Source: CAYFQV01 sp964654185 | Lineage (GTDB): Bacteria; Spirochaetota; Spirochaetia; DSM-27196; PWMO01 | Length of the DNA stretch: 64,000 nucleotides | Assembly (NCBI GenBank): GCA_964654185.1 | Contig: CAZZIE010000004.1 | Span: 6,183-70,182, forward strand | Reading direction: 5' to 3' | Shown here: one piece after another, positions 1-9,170 of the stretch | Position numbering within the stretch: the stretch's first letter is position 1 | How the letters are laid out: each line of letters starts with the position of its first letter | Translations under genes and position numbers: made by a program | Notes under the pieces: generated by a model | Told to the model about the DNA's origin: nothing | Seen by the model: the letters and a program-made list of their open reading frames with translations, nothing else | Database searches by the model: none

Positions 1-2025
1 GGTCAGGTACTCGTTGAGGAGCGCGACCAGCGCCTCCGGATCGAGTTTCTCAGAAATCGTTGAGAACCCTTTCACGTCGGTGAAGAAGGCGGTGAGATGC
101 TTCTTTTCGCCACCCAACCGCAGCTTGTCCGGGTCGTTCATGAGATCACTGATGACGTCGGACGAGAGATAGTGAGAAAAGGCGTTCCGGATGTACGAGC
201 GCTCCTGGGCTGTCTGAATGAACTTGAACGCCGTCAGCCCTATGAAGGTGAGACCTCCCGAGATCAACGGTGCGATCATGGGCGGATAGTTCCGGGTGAG
301 CAGAAAGTAGGCCCCCGCCGCAACGGCAAAGACCACCACGTACCCGACACCGACGATGAGTGAAGGCACCGGGTCGAGGCGGCGAATCGTCAATGCGATT
401 GCGAGAGCCAGCACCGCAGCGAGAAAGATGCCGTACCAGTGCGGCAGGAAGTCCAGGAACCGCCGTTGCAGGATGGTGTTGGTCACCGATGCGTGGGTTC
501 CAACGTTTGCGTATTCCGGCGAGAAGGGGTTCACCCCGATATCCGTCGTACCTGTGCCGGTATAACCGATGTAGGCGTAGGAGCCGTCCAGCTCCTCCTT
601 CAGCCTCTCCCGGTTCTCGGCGTAGGTGCCGTATATCTCCCGGGTGGCGTTGAAGATGTCGGGGACCTCCTCCAGAAGCGGTTCGTACTGGTTGCGCAGA
701 TCATCCGGCAGATCGTCACGGTCCAGGATGCGCTGCACTTCCCCGAGAATTGCCTGTTCGGCATTACCGTTCACGAAGGTCCCCGTCTGCTGAGCAAACT
801 GCTCCCGGACCTCCCGGTACTCCTCAATATCCACGTCCCGTCCGTTCTCTACTATGTCGCGCCGCAGGCCGTCAGCGTAGTCGAAGAGCTGCAACGGGTT
901 GGTACCGTCGTGGAAGTTGAGGTACCCGGCGTCCGACATGGTCCGCAGGTTAGCGACGAGGCGCTCCTCAAGACGCTGATTGCGAACCAGTTCGAAGAAT
1001 GAAAGATGCCGAAGCGTGCCCTCGAAGGTACCCTTGGGCCAGTTGATGAGGAACTCGCCATCCGGTGTCAAAGGAATCACAATGTCTTCGGGCTCGTCCT
1101 CACCGGGAATCTGCGCCTGCCGCAGGATAACGCGGTCCGCGTAGGCTTCCACCTCCGGCCTGCCCAGAAGATCGAGCGTCGGCGTAAATGCAAGCTGGCC
1201 GAAGAAGTGGTCCTCGTACTGCGCAAGGATGTCGACCCGTCGACGAACTCCATCCGGATCAATGATAACGTTCGGAAACCCGGCTCCGTCACCACCTCGC
1301 AGAATGGTGGAAATCGTCGGCCGGATACCGGCGGCGGTGAATGGCCAGGTTCCTTCTGTGTTGTCCTCGACATGCTCGAGGGAAAACTCGTTCATGGCGA
1401 GCTCGAGGGCCTCCTGGGGCACCTCCCGTTCAACCTCCGGCGCCATCCCTATGGTGAAGAAGGTGTTGCCGTGAAAGGCGGCGGCGCGCCCGAAGTAGGC
1501 ATCGTTATCTCTGGCAATGCTCTGGACCTCGTCCATGAGTTGCTGCCGCGCCTGGTCGGTGAGACCGGCGAGATCCTGAACAAATCCTTCCGCCTCCGAA
1601 AGCGGGATCTGTCCCTGCTGGAGCGCCGTAAAGAGGTCCACGATATTCTGGCGTATCTGTCCGAACTGGTTCTGAAGGACCTCCGGAAACTCCTGATTCA
1701 ATACCTCTGAGTTGACCCCTCGGGGGCTCGCCTCGGTGTACTCGATGTCGAGCATGGTAAAGCGGTTGCCGAACTCGGCCAGCATTATCAGCCCGTCGGC
1801 TATGATGTGTCGGCTCCAGGGCCAGACGCCCACCTGGGCAATGGCGGTGTCATCGATTTCGAGAAGGAGGAGGTTCTCATCCTCAGGGATGGGTTCCTTG
1901 ATCCGGAGCAGGGTGTCGTAGAGGCGCAGATCCGCCGTCTCGAAGAGCTCGACGAAGGACGCGGCGCCGATGACACCGGCGACAACCAACGGAATGAGCA
2001 CGTAAAGAACCGTTGTACGCTTCAC
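1..2025 (-). CDS. CHASE2-domain adenylate/guanylate cyclase (3' end outside window)
   Basis: Membrane-bound class III nucleotide cyclase, reading leftward and cut by the window edge after about 675 codons. The start is a GTG at 2025 with a GGGAGGT ribosome site just upstream. An N-terminal membrane helix (VLYVLIPLVVAGVIGAA) is followed by a long extracytoplasmic CHASE2-type region of about 430 residues, a cluster of membrane helices near residues 510-600, and the beginning of the catalytic domain (LTAFFTDVKGFSTISE), whose Asp fits the first metal ligand of class III cyclases. The second metal ligand and substrate residues lie beyond the edge, so activity cannot be judged. CHASE2 is a known extracellular sensor domain of unknown ligand. 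The expected product is cAMP, which is an inference from the family. Confidence 0.9.
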   Translation of the reverse strand, partial: MKRTTVLYVLIPLVVAGVIGAASFVELFETADLRLYDTLLRIKEPIPEDENLLLLEIDDTAIAQVGVWPWSRHIIADGLIMLAEFGNRFTMLDIEYTEASPRGVNSEVLNQEFPEVLQNQFGQIRQNIVDLFTALQQGQIPLSEAEGFVQDLAGLTDQARQQLMDEVQSIARDNDAYFGRAAAFHGNTFFTIGMAPEVEREVPQEALELAMNEFSLEHVEDNTEGTWPFTAAGIRPTISTILRGGDGAGFPNVIIDPDGVRRRVDILAQYEDHFFGQLAFTPTLDLLGRPEVEAYADRVILRQAQIPGEDEPEDIVIPLTPDGEFLINWPKGTFEGTLRHLSFFELVRNQRLEERLVANLRTMSDAGYLNFHDGTNPLQLFDYADGLRRDIVENGRDVDIEEYREVREQFAQQTGTFVNGNAEQAILGEVQRILDRDDLPDDLRNQYEPLLEEVPDIFNATREIYGTYAENRERLKEELDGSYAYIGYTGTGTTDIGVNPFSPEYANVGTHASVTNTILQRRFLDFLPHWYGIFLAAVLALAIALTIRRLDPVPSLIVGVGYVVVFAVAAGAYFLLTRNYPPMIAPLISGGLTFIGLTAFKFIQTAQERSYIRNAFSHYLSSDVISDLMNDPDKLRLGGEKKHLTAFFTDVKGFSTISEKLDPEALVALLNEYLT

Positions 2026-2050
2026 GGGATACACCTCCCTCTTTGGGATC

Positions 2051-2080
2051 ACTATAGTTTGCTCCCGCATTGAATTGCAA
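2051..2080 (-). promoter_or_regulatory. Candidate sigma-70 promoter of the CHASE2 cyclase gene
   Basis: On the minus strand TTGCAA (2075-2080) and TATAGT (2051-2056) are separated by 18 bases and lie about 25 bases before the GTG start at 2025. The match to the consensus is good, but it is a reading by eye. Confidence 0.5.
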
Positions 2081-2093
2081 CGAAACGGCGCTG

Positions 2094-2123
2094 TTGAATC
2101 CGTGCTCGACGGCAACGTATACT
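2094..2123 (+). promoter_or_regulatory. Candidate sigma-70 promoter of the envelope cluster
   Basis: TTGAAT (2094-2099), an 18-base spacer and TATACT (2118-2123) lie about 35 bases upstream of the first gene of the envelope cluster (2159). It is back to back with the cyclase promoter. Confidence 0.5.
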
Positions 2124-2158
2124 GCAAGAATAGAAACGTCTCCACCGGGGAGGGAGAG

Positions 2159-2611
2159 ATGAAACGAATCGTCATTCTGGCGTTGCTGCTTGCCCTGACG
2201 GCCGGCTTCGCCGTGGCACAATCGAACGAGCTCATAGATGAGCTACTAGCTACGGAGGAAGCGCCCTTCGCGGCTGCGGTGTATCTGGTCATGCTCGCCG
2301 GCGGCGAGATCGACGAGGACACCTCGGTCCAGGAGGCGTACAGTGAGTTCGACTTCTCCAACTGGAGGATCGCGGAGAAAGGAGCGGATGCTCCGGTCAC
2401 CCTCGGCGAGCTCGCCTACCTCAGTATGGAGACCCTTGGCATTTCGGGCGGCATCATGTACAGCCTGATACCGTCACCGCGGTACGCCGCACGAGAGTTC
2501 AGTTATCTACGGCTCGTCCCGGGCAAGGCGTATCCGGGGCGCGTCCTCTCGGGGCGTGAAGTGGTCGACGTGATTGGCCGCGCCACGCGATACGCGGACC
2601 AGCAAGGTTGA
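2159..2611 (+). CDS. Exported protein of unknown function
   Basis: A 150-residue protein with a clear signal peptide (MKRIVILALLLALTAGFAVA, cleavage predicted after AVAQ) and no lipobox, so a soluble periplasmic protein is expected. The ATG at 2159 is chosen because a GGGGAGGGAG ribosome site precedes it and it starts the signal peptide. The mature part is mixed helical, ending in RYADQQG. I do not recognise the family. It is followed after 11 bases by an outer-membrane barrel gene with its own ribosome site, so the two are probably co-transcribed and may act together at the envelope; that role is inferred from position only. Confidence 0.7.
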   Translation: MKRIVILALLLALTAGFAVAQSNELIDELLATEEAPFAAAVYLVMLAGGEIDEDTSVQEAYSEFDFSNWRIAEKGADAPVTLGELAYLSMETLGISGGIMYSLIPSPRYAAREFSYLRLVPGKAYPGRVLSGREVVDVIGRATRYADQQG

Positions 2612-2622
2612 GGAGGGTAGAC

Positions 2623-3969
2623 ATGCAACGCGTAACAATACTGATTGCAGCGCTTCTGCTGCTTGCGGCGCCTTTTGCCCTCAGCTTCGACTTCGGCGCC
2701 GACGTAACAACCACTTCCCGTTACACAACCGGCGAGGAGTTCTTCAACAAGGATGCCCTCATCGTGTGGACCGAAGCTCCCCTCGGGGAGAACCACCTCT
2801 TCCAGCTCCGCGGTGGATACGCCTTTTCGACGCTGCTGCCGGTCGAACTTGTCCTGAACCGCTTCGTCATTCAGGGTGATTACAGCCCTACGGCGAATAC
2901 CAGGCTTGTGACACAGCTGGGGCGAATCGGGCTCCAGACACCGTCCGGCATGGTGTTCAACCACGACGTTGACGGCGGCTCACTTCGCATTCAGGCGCCC
3001 GGAGCAACGACCCGATTCGGCATGGGCTACACGGGATTTCTGTTCGGACCGGCTTCTCAGATTCTGGTGTCCATTGCAGATACGCAGGTTTCTACAACGG
3101 ACACCTTCGCACTGGCCACTCCCAGGGTAGTCGGCACCGCCGCGGTAACCTTTACCGATCTGATTCCCCGACAGGAGATCACCCTGGCCGGGGCGTTTCA
3201 GGAGGATCTGCGGCCGGTCATGAAGCCCGGCAATCTCGACACGCCCCTCATAGGCCCCAACGATACGGATGTTCCCACAGATGCCAGCGGACCGGTTGAT
3301 ACCCAGTACGTCAGCCTGGGCATCAACGGCGGTATCACCTCCGGCCTCTTCTATCAGGTGTGGGGCACCTACAACGCAGGGAGCATGCTCACGCTGACAC
3401 AGGACCCCGACACCAACGTTGAGTCCTACCAGCCCACGCCCATCCGCGCATTCGCGGCATCACTCGGCCTTACCTACTTCCGGCCGCAGCTTCTCTCGCT
3501 GCGCGTGAACGGCAAGTTCACCTACACCAGCGGGGACGCGGATCACAGCACCTACTTCGAAGGCAACACCGAGGATGCCTCCACCCTCTACCAGCCCATT
3601 AACGCAGCAGCGGCTTCAATCGCATTTGCCCCGCGTCTTGGGAATATTATGTATGGCGAGTTACATTTAGGAGTGAGGCCCTTCGGCTCGGTGCAGAGTC
3701 GATTCTTGCGCAACCTCGGAGTCAGTTCCGGGGTATATGTGTTTGCACGGAGCACCGAAGGAGCGGTCTCGGCAACCGGCGTCGGAACAGGCGCCGGAAG
3801 CAACTATCTGGGAACGGAGGTGGACTTGAATGTGACGTACCGGCCGTTCTCCGATCTTGGATTGGGAGTTGGCGTGGGAATGTTCTTCCCGAACGGAGGG
3901 AGTGGCAGCCCCATGACCAGCCAGAAACCTGTAACCCGCGCGCGTCTTTCTACGTCGTTTAGCTTCTGA
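2623..3969 (+). CDS. Outer-membrane beta-barrel protein
   Basis: A 448-residue protein with a signal peptide (MQRVTILIAALLLLAAPFALS) followed by many short amphipathic strands rich in aromatic, Gly and Thr residues, and a terminal strand RARLSTSFSF ending in Phe. That ending is the usual signature recognised by BAM for insertion of outer-membrane barrels. The ATG at 2623 is preferred over an in-frame TTG at 2608 because GAGGAGGG lies between them. It sits between an exported protein and a FecR-domain protein in one transcription unit. Porin or adhesin is possible; nothing in the sequence identifies a ligand. Confidence 0.75.
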   Translation: MQRVTILIAALLLLAAPFALSFDFGADVTTTSRYTTGEEFFNKDALIVWTEAPLGENHLFQLRGGYAFSTLLPVELVLNRFVIQGDYSPTANTRLVTQLGRIGLQTPSGMVFNHDVDGGSLRIQAPGATTRFGMGYTGFLFGPASQILVSIADTQVSTTDTFALATPRVVGTAAVTFTDLIPRQEITLAGAFQEDLRPVMKPGNLDTPLIGPNDTDVPTDASGPVDTQYVSLGINGGITSGLFYQVWGTYNAGSMLTLTQDPDTNVESYQPTPIRAFAASLGLTYFRPQLLSLRVNGKFTYTSGDADHSTYFEGNTEDASTLYQPINAAAASIAFAPRLGNIMYGELHLGVRPFGSVQSRFLRNLGVSSGVYVFARSTEGAVSATGVGTGAGSNYLGTEVDLNVTYRPFSDLGLGVGVGMFFPNGGSGSPMTSQKPVTRARLSTSFSF

Positions 3970-3995
3970 AGACGCGGAAGAATAAGGAGAGGGAC

Positions 3996-4679
3996 ATGAA
4001 ACGCATTGCACTGATACTTCTGCTTCTTGCCCTTGCCACACTACCTGCGCTCGCCCAGATAACGGCGGTCGTAGAGGAGACAAGCGGCAAAGTTGAGATA
4101 CGCCTGCCCGGCAGTAATTGGGCGACCGCCCGAGTCGGCATGGAAGTGCCGACAGGGGCCACGATCTCCACCGGATTCAACTCCGAGGCGATTCTGGCAA
4201 TCGGCGACTCCGTGCTGACGGTTGATCCCCTCACCCGCATGGGTGTTGAGGAGCTCCTACAGAGTGAGGGCGTGGTCAAGTCCAGCCTTCGACTCAACGT
4301 TGGTCGCGTATCGGCCGACGTCCAGACTGCCGAGGGACTCCAGTCGGACTTCCAGGTGAAGAGCCCGCTCTCGACAGCATCCGTTCGCGGCACCGTTTTC
4401 AGCTTCGACGGCACGACCATTGAAGTCAGTGAAGGTGTCGTGACCATCACCAACAGCCTCGGCCAGACTCGTCGGATCGTCGCGGGCAACCAGTCCACAA
4501 CGGATGGAGAGTCCACACCGAGCGGCGAAGAGGAAGAGCTCGAAAACACCACGACCATCGTATTCTCCACCTCCTCCTTCGACGATGAGGCAGGCGAAGG
4601 CGACGGGACCGACGACGCGCCGGAGGTTACGACGACCGGGACGCTGCCGATCACCATCCAGACAAGCACCGGCCAATAA
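3996..4679 (+). CDS. FecR-domain periplasmic protein
   Basis: A 227-residue protein with a signal peptide (MKRIALILLLLALATLPALA) and a FecR-type domain at about residues 22-160. The family pattern of a charged threshold segment (GMEVPTGATISTGFNSEAILAI), then VGRVSADV and the TPLSTASVRGTVFSF-like block (here SPLSTASVRGTVFSF) is visible. In many bacteria such domains stand alone in the envelope and bind polymers or partner proteins; they are not sigma regulators without an adjacent ECF factor, and none is present here. The C-terminal 70 residues are acidic, Thr/Ser rich and probably disordered. It is preceded 26 bases upstream by the barrel gene and followed 14 bases later by a lipoprotein gene. 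Confidence 0.8.
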   Translation: MKRIALILLLLALATLPALAQITAVVEETSGKVEIRLPGSNWATARVGMEVPTGATISTGFNSEAILAIGDSVLTVDPLTRMGVEELLQSEGVVKSSLRLNVGRVSADVQTAEGLQSDFQVKSPLSTASVRGTVFSFDGTTIEVSEGVVTITNSLGQTRRIVAGNQSTTDGESTPSGEEEELENTTTIVFSTSSFDDEAGEGDGTDDAPEVTTTGTLPITIQTSTGQ

Positions 4680-4693
4680 AGGAGGGTACCAGA

Positions 4694-6169
4694 ATGAGAT
4701 TACGAACTACCCGCCATCTATTCAGAAGCGCCATTGTACTTGTGGGCATTATCTTGCTTGGCGCCTGCTATCTCGGCGGCACGCCTCAAAGCGGTGACAT
4801 AACCGTGACACTTCCTTCGGCCCGGCAGCTTGCCGACGCCGGCCTGCAACCTCAGGTGACTGGAAGCGAAATAGATACGGCACGCATCTATCTGTCCAGA
4901 ACGCGTGGCGCGGGGTCGACACTGATCGACCTCAACACGGAAGACGAAGACGTCGACTACCGTGAAGTGGATACGACCGGAGAGGCCACGGACGTGACTC
5001 TCTCGGACGTACCGACCGGGAGCGGATATCGCCTCTACGTCAGCGTCTGGGACGGATCCACCCTCGCGGGCTACGCCTGGACGGAGACTTCGTTTGAGGT
5101 GATTGCCGGCGAGAATCCCGGCCAGACATTGACGCTGCAAGATGCAGACTTCACTGCGCCGGCACAGCTCGCAACCGAGGCGATTAACGGGCTGACCACC
5201 AAGGATGGCACGATCTACGCCTCAAGCAGTGAGGCCGTCTTCGCCGTTTCTCCGACGGACGCAACCAGCACGCTCACGCTCGGGGATGCCGGTGGGATCA
5301 ACTCCGTGACCGGTGGTGGCGCGGATACTGATGTCTTTGTGAATGCTGCCCAGGGGATCTACCGGGTGGCCGGCACCTCATTGACGGCGTTCGCCGGATA
5401 TGATGCAGATGAGTACGGTGCCGCCTTGACGTCCACCGGCTTCACCACTGACACCGGGGAGATCATCATAGCGTTCCAGACTGCGACCGGCCTGGGATTC
5501 AGCGCCGACGCAACCAGCTCCGCTGACGACGATTGGTTTTTCTTTCCCACCGCGGACCTTGTCGGAGACACCGACATAAACCTGTCCATATTCGACCTGG
5601 TTGTTGACACATCAGGCGACGAGGGTCGCGCCTTTCTGGCGACCTCCGTGGGAGGCTTCATTGTCACGCCCTCCGCTGTCGACGATCTCGCCGGAGAGAC
5701 AGAGGACGTTGTGCAGGCAATCGAAGTCTTCGACTTCTACGATGAAGCCATTGACAGCCGTATAGCTACGTCGATCGCCTTCGATGCGGATAACGCCATT
5801 CTCTACGTCGCAGCCCGCGGCGCCGGAGGAGCATGGGCCGTCCAGCTCGGCGAAGACGCGGAAGGAAACACGACCTTCGACGGGACCTCTCTCTCTGAGA
5901 ACGAGCCCCTTATTCCGAACAGGGTCGAGAACGTCGCAGTCCAGTCCGGCGTGAGCAACCCCTTTGTGGCTCTTCTCACCAAGGACGCCGTAGTCCTCTA
6001 CAGGGATGGTGACGGCGTCGTTGAGGTGTATCCCTTCGTCGCGTACGATGTACAGCCGGGTCAGTCGGATCTGGTCGCGTTCCGCGACAAGGATGACGAC
6101 GGCACCGACGAACAACTCGTGGTTGCCGGAAGCAACGGAGTACGCATTCTCGGGAGCCTTCCGGAATAG
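4694..6169 (+). CDS. Lipoprotein, possible beta-propeller-like repeat protein
   Basis: A 491-residue protein with a lipoprotein signal: a basic N-terminus, hydrophobic IVLVGIILLGAC and the lipobox Cys near residue 28. The mature part starts with a Thr/Asp-rich domain resembling an immunoglobulin-like fold. It then has repeating blocks in which a short strand ends in an acidic turn (for example TKDGTIYASSSEAVFAV, NPFVALLTKDAVVLYRDGDG, DGTDEQLVVAGSNGVRILG), as in beta-propellers. Such repeats fit a surface or periplasmic binding scaffold. It is the last gene of the envelope cluster and is followed by a terminator. The fold assignment is tentative. Confidence 0.7.
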   Translation: MRLRTTRHLFRSAIVLVGIILLGACYLGGTPQSGDITVTLPSARQLADAGLQPQVTGSEIDTARIYLSRTRGAGSTLIDLNTEDEDVDYREVDTTGEATDVTLSDVPTGSGYRLYVSVWDGSTLAGYAWTETSFEVIAGENPGQTLTLQDADFTAPAQLATEAINGLTTKDGTIYASSSEAVFAVSPTDATSTLTLGDAGGINSVTGGGADTDVFVNAAQGIYRVAGTSLTAFAGYDADEYGAALTSTGFTTDTGEIIIAFQTATGLGFSADATSSADDDWFFFPTADLVGDTDINLSIFDLVVDTSGDEGRAFLATSVGGFIVTPSAVDDLAGETEDVVQAIEVFDFYDEAIDSRIATSIAFDADNAILYVAARGAGGAWAVQLGEDAEGNTTFDGTSLSENEPLIPNRVENVAVQSGVSNPFVALLTKDAVVLYRDGDGVVEVYPFVAYDVQPGQSDLVAFRDKDDDGTDEQLVVAGSNGVRILGSLPE

Positions 6170-6245
6170 CAGCGGAAGGCCGTGGACGACGGCAGCTTCC
6201 GCTGCGCGTCGTCCCACGGCACAAAGCCAATTGGACCACACGAAG

Positions 6246-6276
6246 GCGGGTACCGTAACGGTGCCCGCCTTTTTTG
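6246..6276 (+). terminator. Rho-independent terminator after the envelope cluster
   Basis: A 10-bp GC-rich stem (GGCGGGTACC paired with GGTGCCCGCC, one G-T pair) with a short loop is followed directly by a run of six T. It lies about 75 bases after the lipoprotein stop. Confidence 0.85.
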
Positions 6277-6301
6277 TGTTCGCCCTTCGGTACCGGCCAT
6301 T

Positions 6302-6335
6302 CTTTTCGTGCGCCCTCCCGGGCGCACACGAAAAA
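6302..6335. repeat. Inverted repeat with T-rich left and A-rich right arm
   Basis: CTTTTCGTGCGCCC and GGGCGCACACGAAAAAG form a long imperfect stem with a two-base bulge and a tiny loop. The T run is on the 5' side and the A run on the 3' side of either strand, so it does not have the layout of an intrinsic terminator. It could still stop or process transcripts of the convergent gene at 6432. Confidence 0.5.
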
Positions 6336-6431
6336 GGGCAGCCAACGCCCTGGTGGACGCCGACTGCCTGTCTGAACTCTGAATCTGTAACGGCGTGCCG
6401 CCGCTTCCGCCTTACCGGACCGGTCCCACCC

Positions 6432-7460
6432 CTAGAAGCTCAGCCTCATACCGGTGGTTACGGCCGGCGCCATGGTGGTAAGGCTGTACTGACCGTGCAG
6501 GAAGAGCCCGAACCCGCCGAAGACCAGATCGAATCCGCCGCGCGCGGCCAGTGCAAAGTCATAGAGATTGACTGTCGCGCCAGGCTCACTCCCCCCGGAC
6601 TGCTCTTGGTAGGAGGTACCTCCAACTGTCAGATCGAAGTTCTTGATACCCGCGCTGAATGTGCTCTGTTGGAAGTACGGAGTCACCGCAATGAACGGAA
6701 CAAAAAACGCCAGCTTCTTCGATATGGCGAGCTCCAGCCCGGCCGTGTGGATGGTCGTGTCCACAAAGAGACTCATGCTGTCGGGCACTTCGGCACCGGG
6801 CACGACATTCGTGATCTGGCTGGTTATGTCATCCGTTAATGGAAAAGCGAAGTCGAAACCGGCATACGTGTACCCCAGGCCGGCGGTAATTGCGGGAAAA
6901 CCCGGAGCGTCCTCTACGAGGGTCTTTCTAACCTGGCCACCGAGGTTGAGAATGCTGAACTCGAGGCCGCTGAAGTTCGCTGTGGCTTCTCCTCCAAGAC
7001 TCAGGCCCCAACCGGCCAGCGCGTTCGGCACCCACGCGGCCGTGCCGAGAATCTGCCAGCCGGCAATTGTCCCTCCAAGGGTCAGACGAGATAGCGGATA
7101 AGGGATGAAACCCTCATAGATTGTCTGTACCGTTCCCCCGGCTTCTTCAATGAGGGGGTTCACGATCTCGTTCAAGGGCAGCAACTCGTACTCCGGAGGG
7201 GGATCGATCGCCTCGTCCCAACCCTGCAAGTCGAGAACCGCACCAAGAGACGTACCAATCGTGAAGGATCGATAGGCCGGCACGGATGCATCCCCGGTGG
7301 AGATGCCGTTCACGGCGGTCTGCTGGAGATGGGGCAGCAGGTGCTCTCCGAGCGATCCCAGAAAGATATTGAAGTCGTCGTCCAGGACGGTGAGGTTCTG
7401 GGAGAACCCTGCGCCAGCTGCAACAACGATAACCATGACAATCAGAAGAAGACGTTTCAT
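6432..7460 (-). CDS. Outer-membrane protein, barrel type
   Basis: A 342-residue protein with a signal peptide (MKRLLLIVMVIVVAAGAGFS) and a mature part of alternating hydrophobic and polar strands with many Gly and aromatic residues, ending TTGMRLSF; the terminal Phe is typical of BAM-assembled barrels. The ATG at 7460 has a GGAGGT ribosome site; an upstream in-frame ATG at 7520 has no such site and would spoil the signal peptide. Spirochaetes carry families of such proteins with little sequence conservation, so no specific function is assigned. It stands alone between the convergent envelope cluster and the nfn genes. Confidence 0.7.
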   Translation of the reverse strand: MKRLLLIVMVIVVAAGAGFSQNLTVLDDDFNIFLGSLGEHLLPHLQQTAVNGISTGDASVPAYRSFTIGTSLGAVLDLQGWDEAIDPPPEYELLPLNEIVNPLIEEAGGTVQTIYEGFIPYPLSRLTLGGTIAGWQILGTAAWVPNALAGWGLSLGGEATANFSGLEFSILNLGGQVRKTLVEDAPGFPAITAGLGYTYAGFDFAFPLTDDITSQITNVVPGAEVPDSMSLFVDTTIHTAGLELAISKKLAFFVPFIAVTPYFQQSTFSAGIKNFDLTVGGTSYQEQSGGSEPGATVNLYDFALAARGGFDLVFGGFGLFLHGQYSLTTMAPAVTTGMRLSF

Positions 7461-7491
7461 CAGCCGACCTCCGGCAGAGTGATCTTTCTCT

Positions 7492-7520
7492 ATTGTCACG
7501 CAAACGAAGGTGTTTTGCAA
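7492..7520 (-). promoter_or_regulatory. Candidate promoter of the outer-membrane protein gene
   Basis: On the minus strand TTGCAA (7515-7520), a 17-base spacer and GACAAT (7492-7497) lie about 30 bases before the start at 7460. The -10 hexamer is imperfect. Confidence 0.4.
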
Positions 7521-7593
7521 TTGCCGGGCGCGACGGTGTCAACAGGAGCGGATGGGCCGCCCCCGGCCGGGACGCTGAACCGGCGTCGCACCC

Positions 7594-9084
7594 CTACGCG
7601 GTTTCGGCCAGCCGTTTGTTGATTGCCGCGGCCGCCTGTCTCCCCTGCCCCATGGCAAGGATCACCGTGGCTGCTCCCAGGACGATGTCGCCGCCGGCGA
7701 AGACGCCGGGGATGGAGGTCTCGCCATTATCGTCGGTGATGATGTTTCCGCGGCGGTTCACCTTCAGTTCGGGAGTGGTTGTAACCAGGAGCGGGTTGGA
7801 TTCGTTGCCGATCGAGACGATGACCGTATCCACGTCAATGACGTTCTCGCTGTCGGGTATGGCGACGGGACGGCGGCGGCCGGAGTCGTCCGGTTCGCCG
7901 AGCTCATAGTCCAGGCACTCAATGCCGACAACGCGCTCGTCCTCATTCCCGAGAATGCGCTTCGGGCTCTTGAGGAAGTGGAAGCGGATCCCCTCCTCCT
8001 CGGCGTGATCCACCTCTTCGGCCCGGGCGGGCATCTCCGTGCGGGTACGCCGATACACGACATTCACCTCTTCGGCGCCCAGGCGCACCGCCGTCCGGGC
8101 GGCGTCCATGGCGACATTGCCGCCGCCGAGAACCGCCACCTTCCGGGGCTGGAAGATCGGCGTGTCGGCCCTGTCACGGTCGTAGGCCTTCATCAGATTG
8201 CTCCGGGTGAGGTACTCGTTCGCCGCGAAGACACCGACGAGGTTCTCCCCGGGAATGCTCATGAACTTCGGCAGTCCCGCACCGGTGCCGATGAAGATGG
8301 CGTCGTAGCCGTCCTTCTCAACCAGATCCCGGAGCTTGCGCGTCCGGCCGACCAGAAAGTTCGTCTTGATCTCGACACCCATGGCTTCCAGGGTCTTGAT
8401 CTCGTCTCCGACGATGCGCTTGGGAAGCCGAAACTCCGGAATGCCGTAGATCATGACCCCGCCGGGCTTGTGGAACGCCTCGAAGAGGGTGACCTCGTGA
8501 CCCTCCCGGCGAATGTCCGCGGCGGCGGTGATGGAAGCGGGACCGCTGCCGATCACGCCGACCTTCTTACCGGTCGCCGGCTTCACCGTCGGCGAGGCGC
8601 CGTCGGCGTGCTCTGCGCCCCAGTCAGCCACGTAGCGCTCGAGCCGCCCGATCGATACGGACTTGAAGATGTCCTTCAGCGACTTACCTACGGTGCAGTA
8701 CTCCTGACACTGATTCTCCTGGGGGCACACGCGACCGCAGATCGCCGGGAGAAGACTGGTCTCCTTGATGACTGCAAGCGACTTTGCGTAGTCGCGCTCG
8801 GCTATCGCCTTAATGAATCCTGGAATGTCGATGGCAACGGGACAGCCCTTGATGCAGGGTGCATTCTTGCACTGGAGGCAGCGTTCCGCTTCGACGAGGG
8901 CCTGCTCCTCGAAGTAGCCGTAGGTTACTTCTTCCATATTGCCGCGACGCTCCCGCGGATCCTGGCTCGGCATGTCCTGCTGGGGTATCTTCAAGCGATC
9001 CTTGTTCTTCATGGTCGCCGGGTCAATGCTCTTGAGAACGTCCTGCGCTTCCGCCTGCAACTCTTCCGCTGATCGAAAACTCAC
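7594..9084 (-). CDS. nfnB: NfnB-type subunit / GltA-family NADPH-binding flavoprotein
   Basis: A 496-residue cytoplasmic iron-sulfur flavoprotein of the homotetrameric glutamate synthase small-subunit family. N-terminal cysteines for two [4Fe-4S] clusters are visible (CLQCKNAPCIKGCP and CGRVCPQENQCQEYC). These are followed by an FAD-binding GSGPAS motif near residue 175, an NADPH-binding GGGNVAMDAARTAVRLGA segment near residue 320 and the terminal GGD motif. The gene directly upstream encodes the NfnA-type partner, so the pair is best read as NADH-dependent reduced ferredoxin:NADP oxidoreductase, an electron-bifurcating enzyme. The start is a GTG at 9084 with a GGAAGGGAG ribosome site. An alternative name from other organisms is sulfide dehydrogenase SudA. 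Confidence 0.88.
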   Translation of the reverse strand: MSFRSAEELQAEAQDVLKSIDPATMKNKDRLKIPQQDMPSQDPRERRGNMEEVTYGYFEEQALVEAERCLQCKNAPCIKGCPVAIDIPGFIKAIAERDYAKSLAVIKETSLLPAICGRVCPQENQCQEYCTVGKSLKDIFKSVSIGRLERYVADWGAEHADGASPTVKPATGKKVGVIGSGPASITAAADIRREGHEVTLFEAFHKPGGVMIYGIPEFRLPKRIVGDEIKTLEAMGVEIKTNFLVGRTRKLRDLVEKDGYDAIFIGTGAGLPKFMSIPGENLVGVFAANEYLTRSNLMKAYDRDRADTPIFQPRKVAVLGGGNVAMDAARTAVRLGAEEVNVVYRRTRTEMPARAEEVDHAEEEGIRFHFLKSPKRILGNEDERVVGIECLDYELGEPDDSGRRRPVAIPDSENVIDVDTVIVSIGNESNPLLVTTTPELKVNRRGNIITDDNGETSIPGVFAGGDIVLGAATVILAMGQGRQAAAAINKRLAETA

Positions 9085-9170
9085 TATCTACTCCCTTCCT
9101 TGATGATACGGGCTCCTGTAAGATATGGCGCCGGCCGCGCCGATCCGGCATGACCGGTGCCGCGGTTGCG

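Noticed and set aside
3996..4679. FecR partner of an ECF sigma factor
   Set aside because: No sigma factor or TonB receptor is adjacent and the protein has a signal peptide with no cytoplasmic anti-sigma part.
6302..6335. Second intrinsic terminator
   Set aside because: The T run is on the 5' side of the stem on both strands; recorded only as an inverted repeat.
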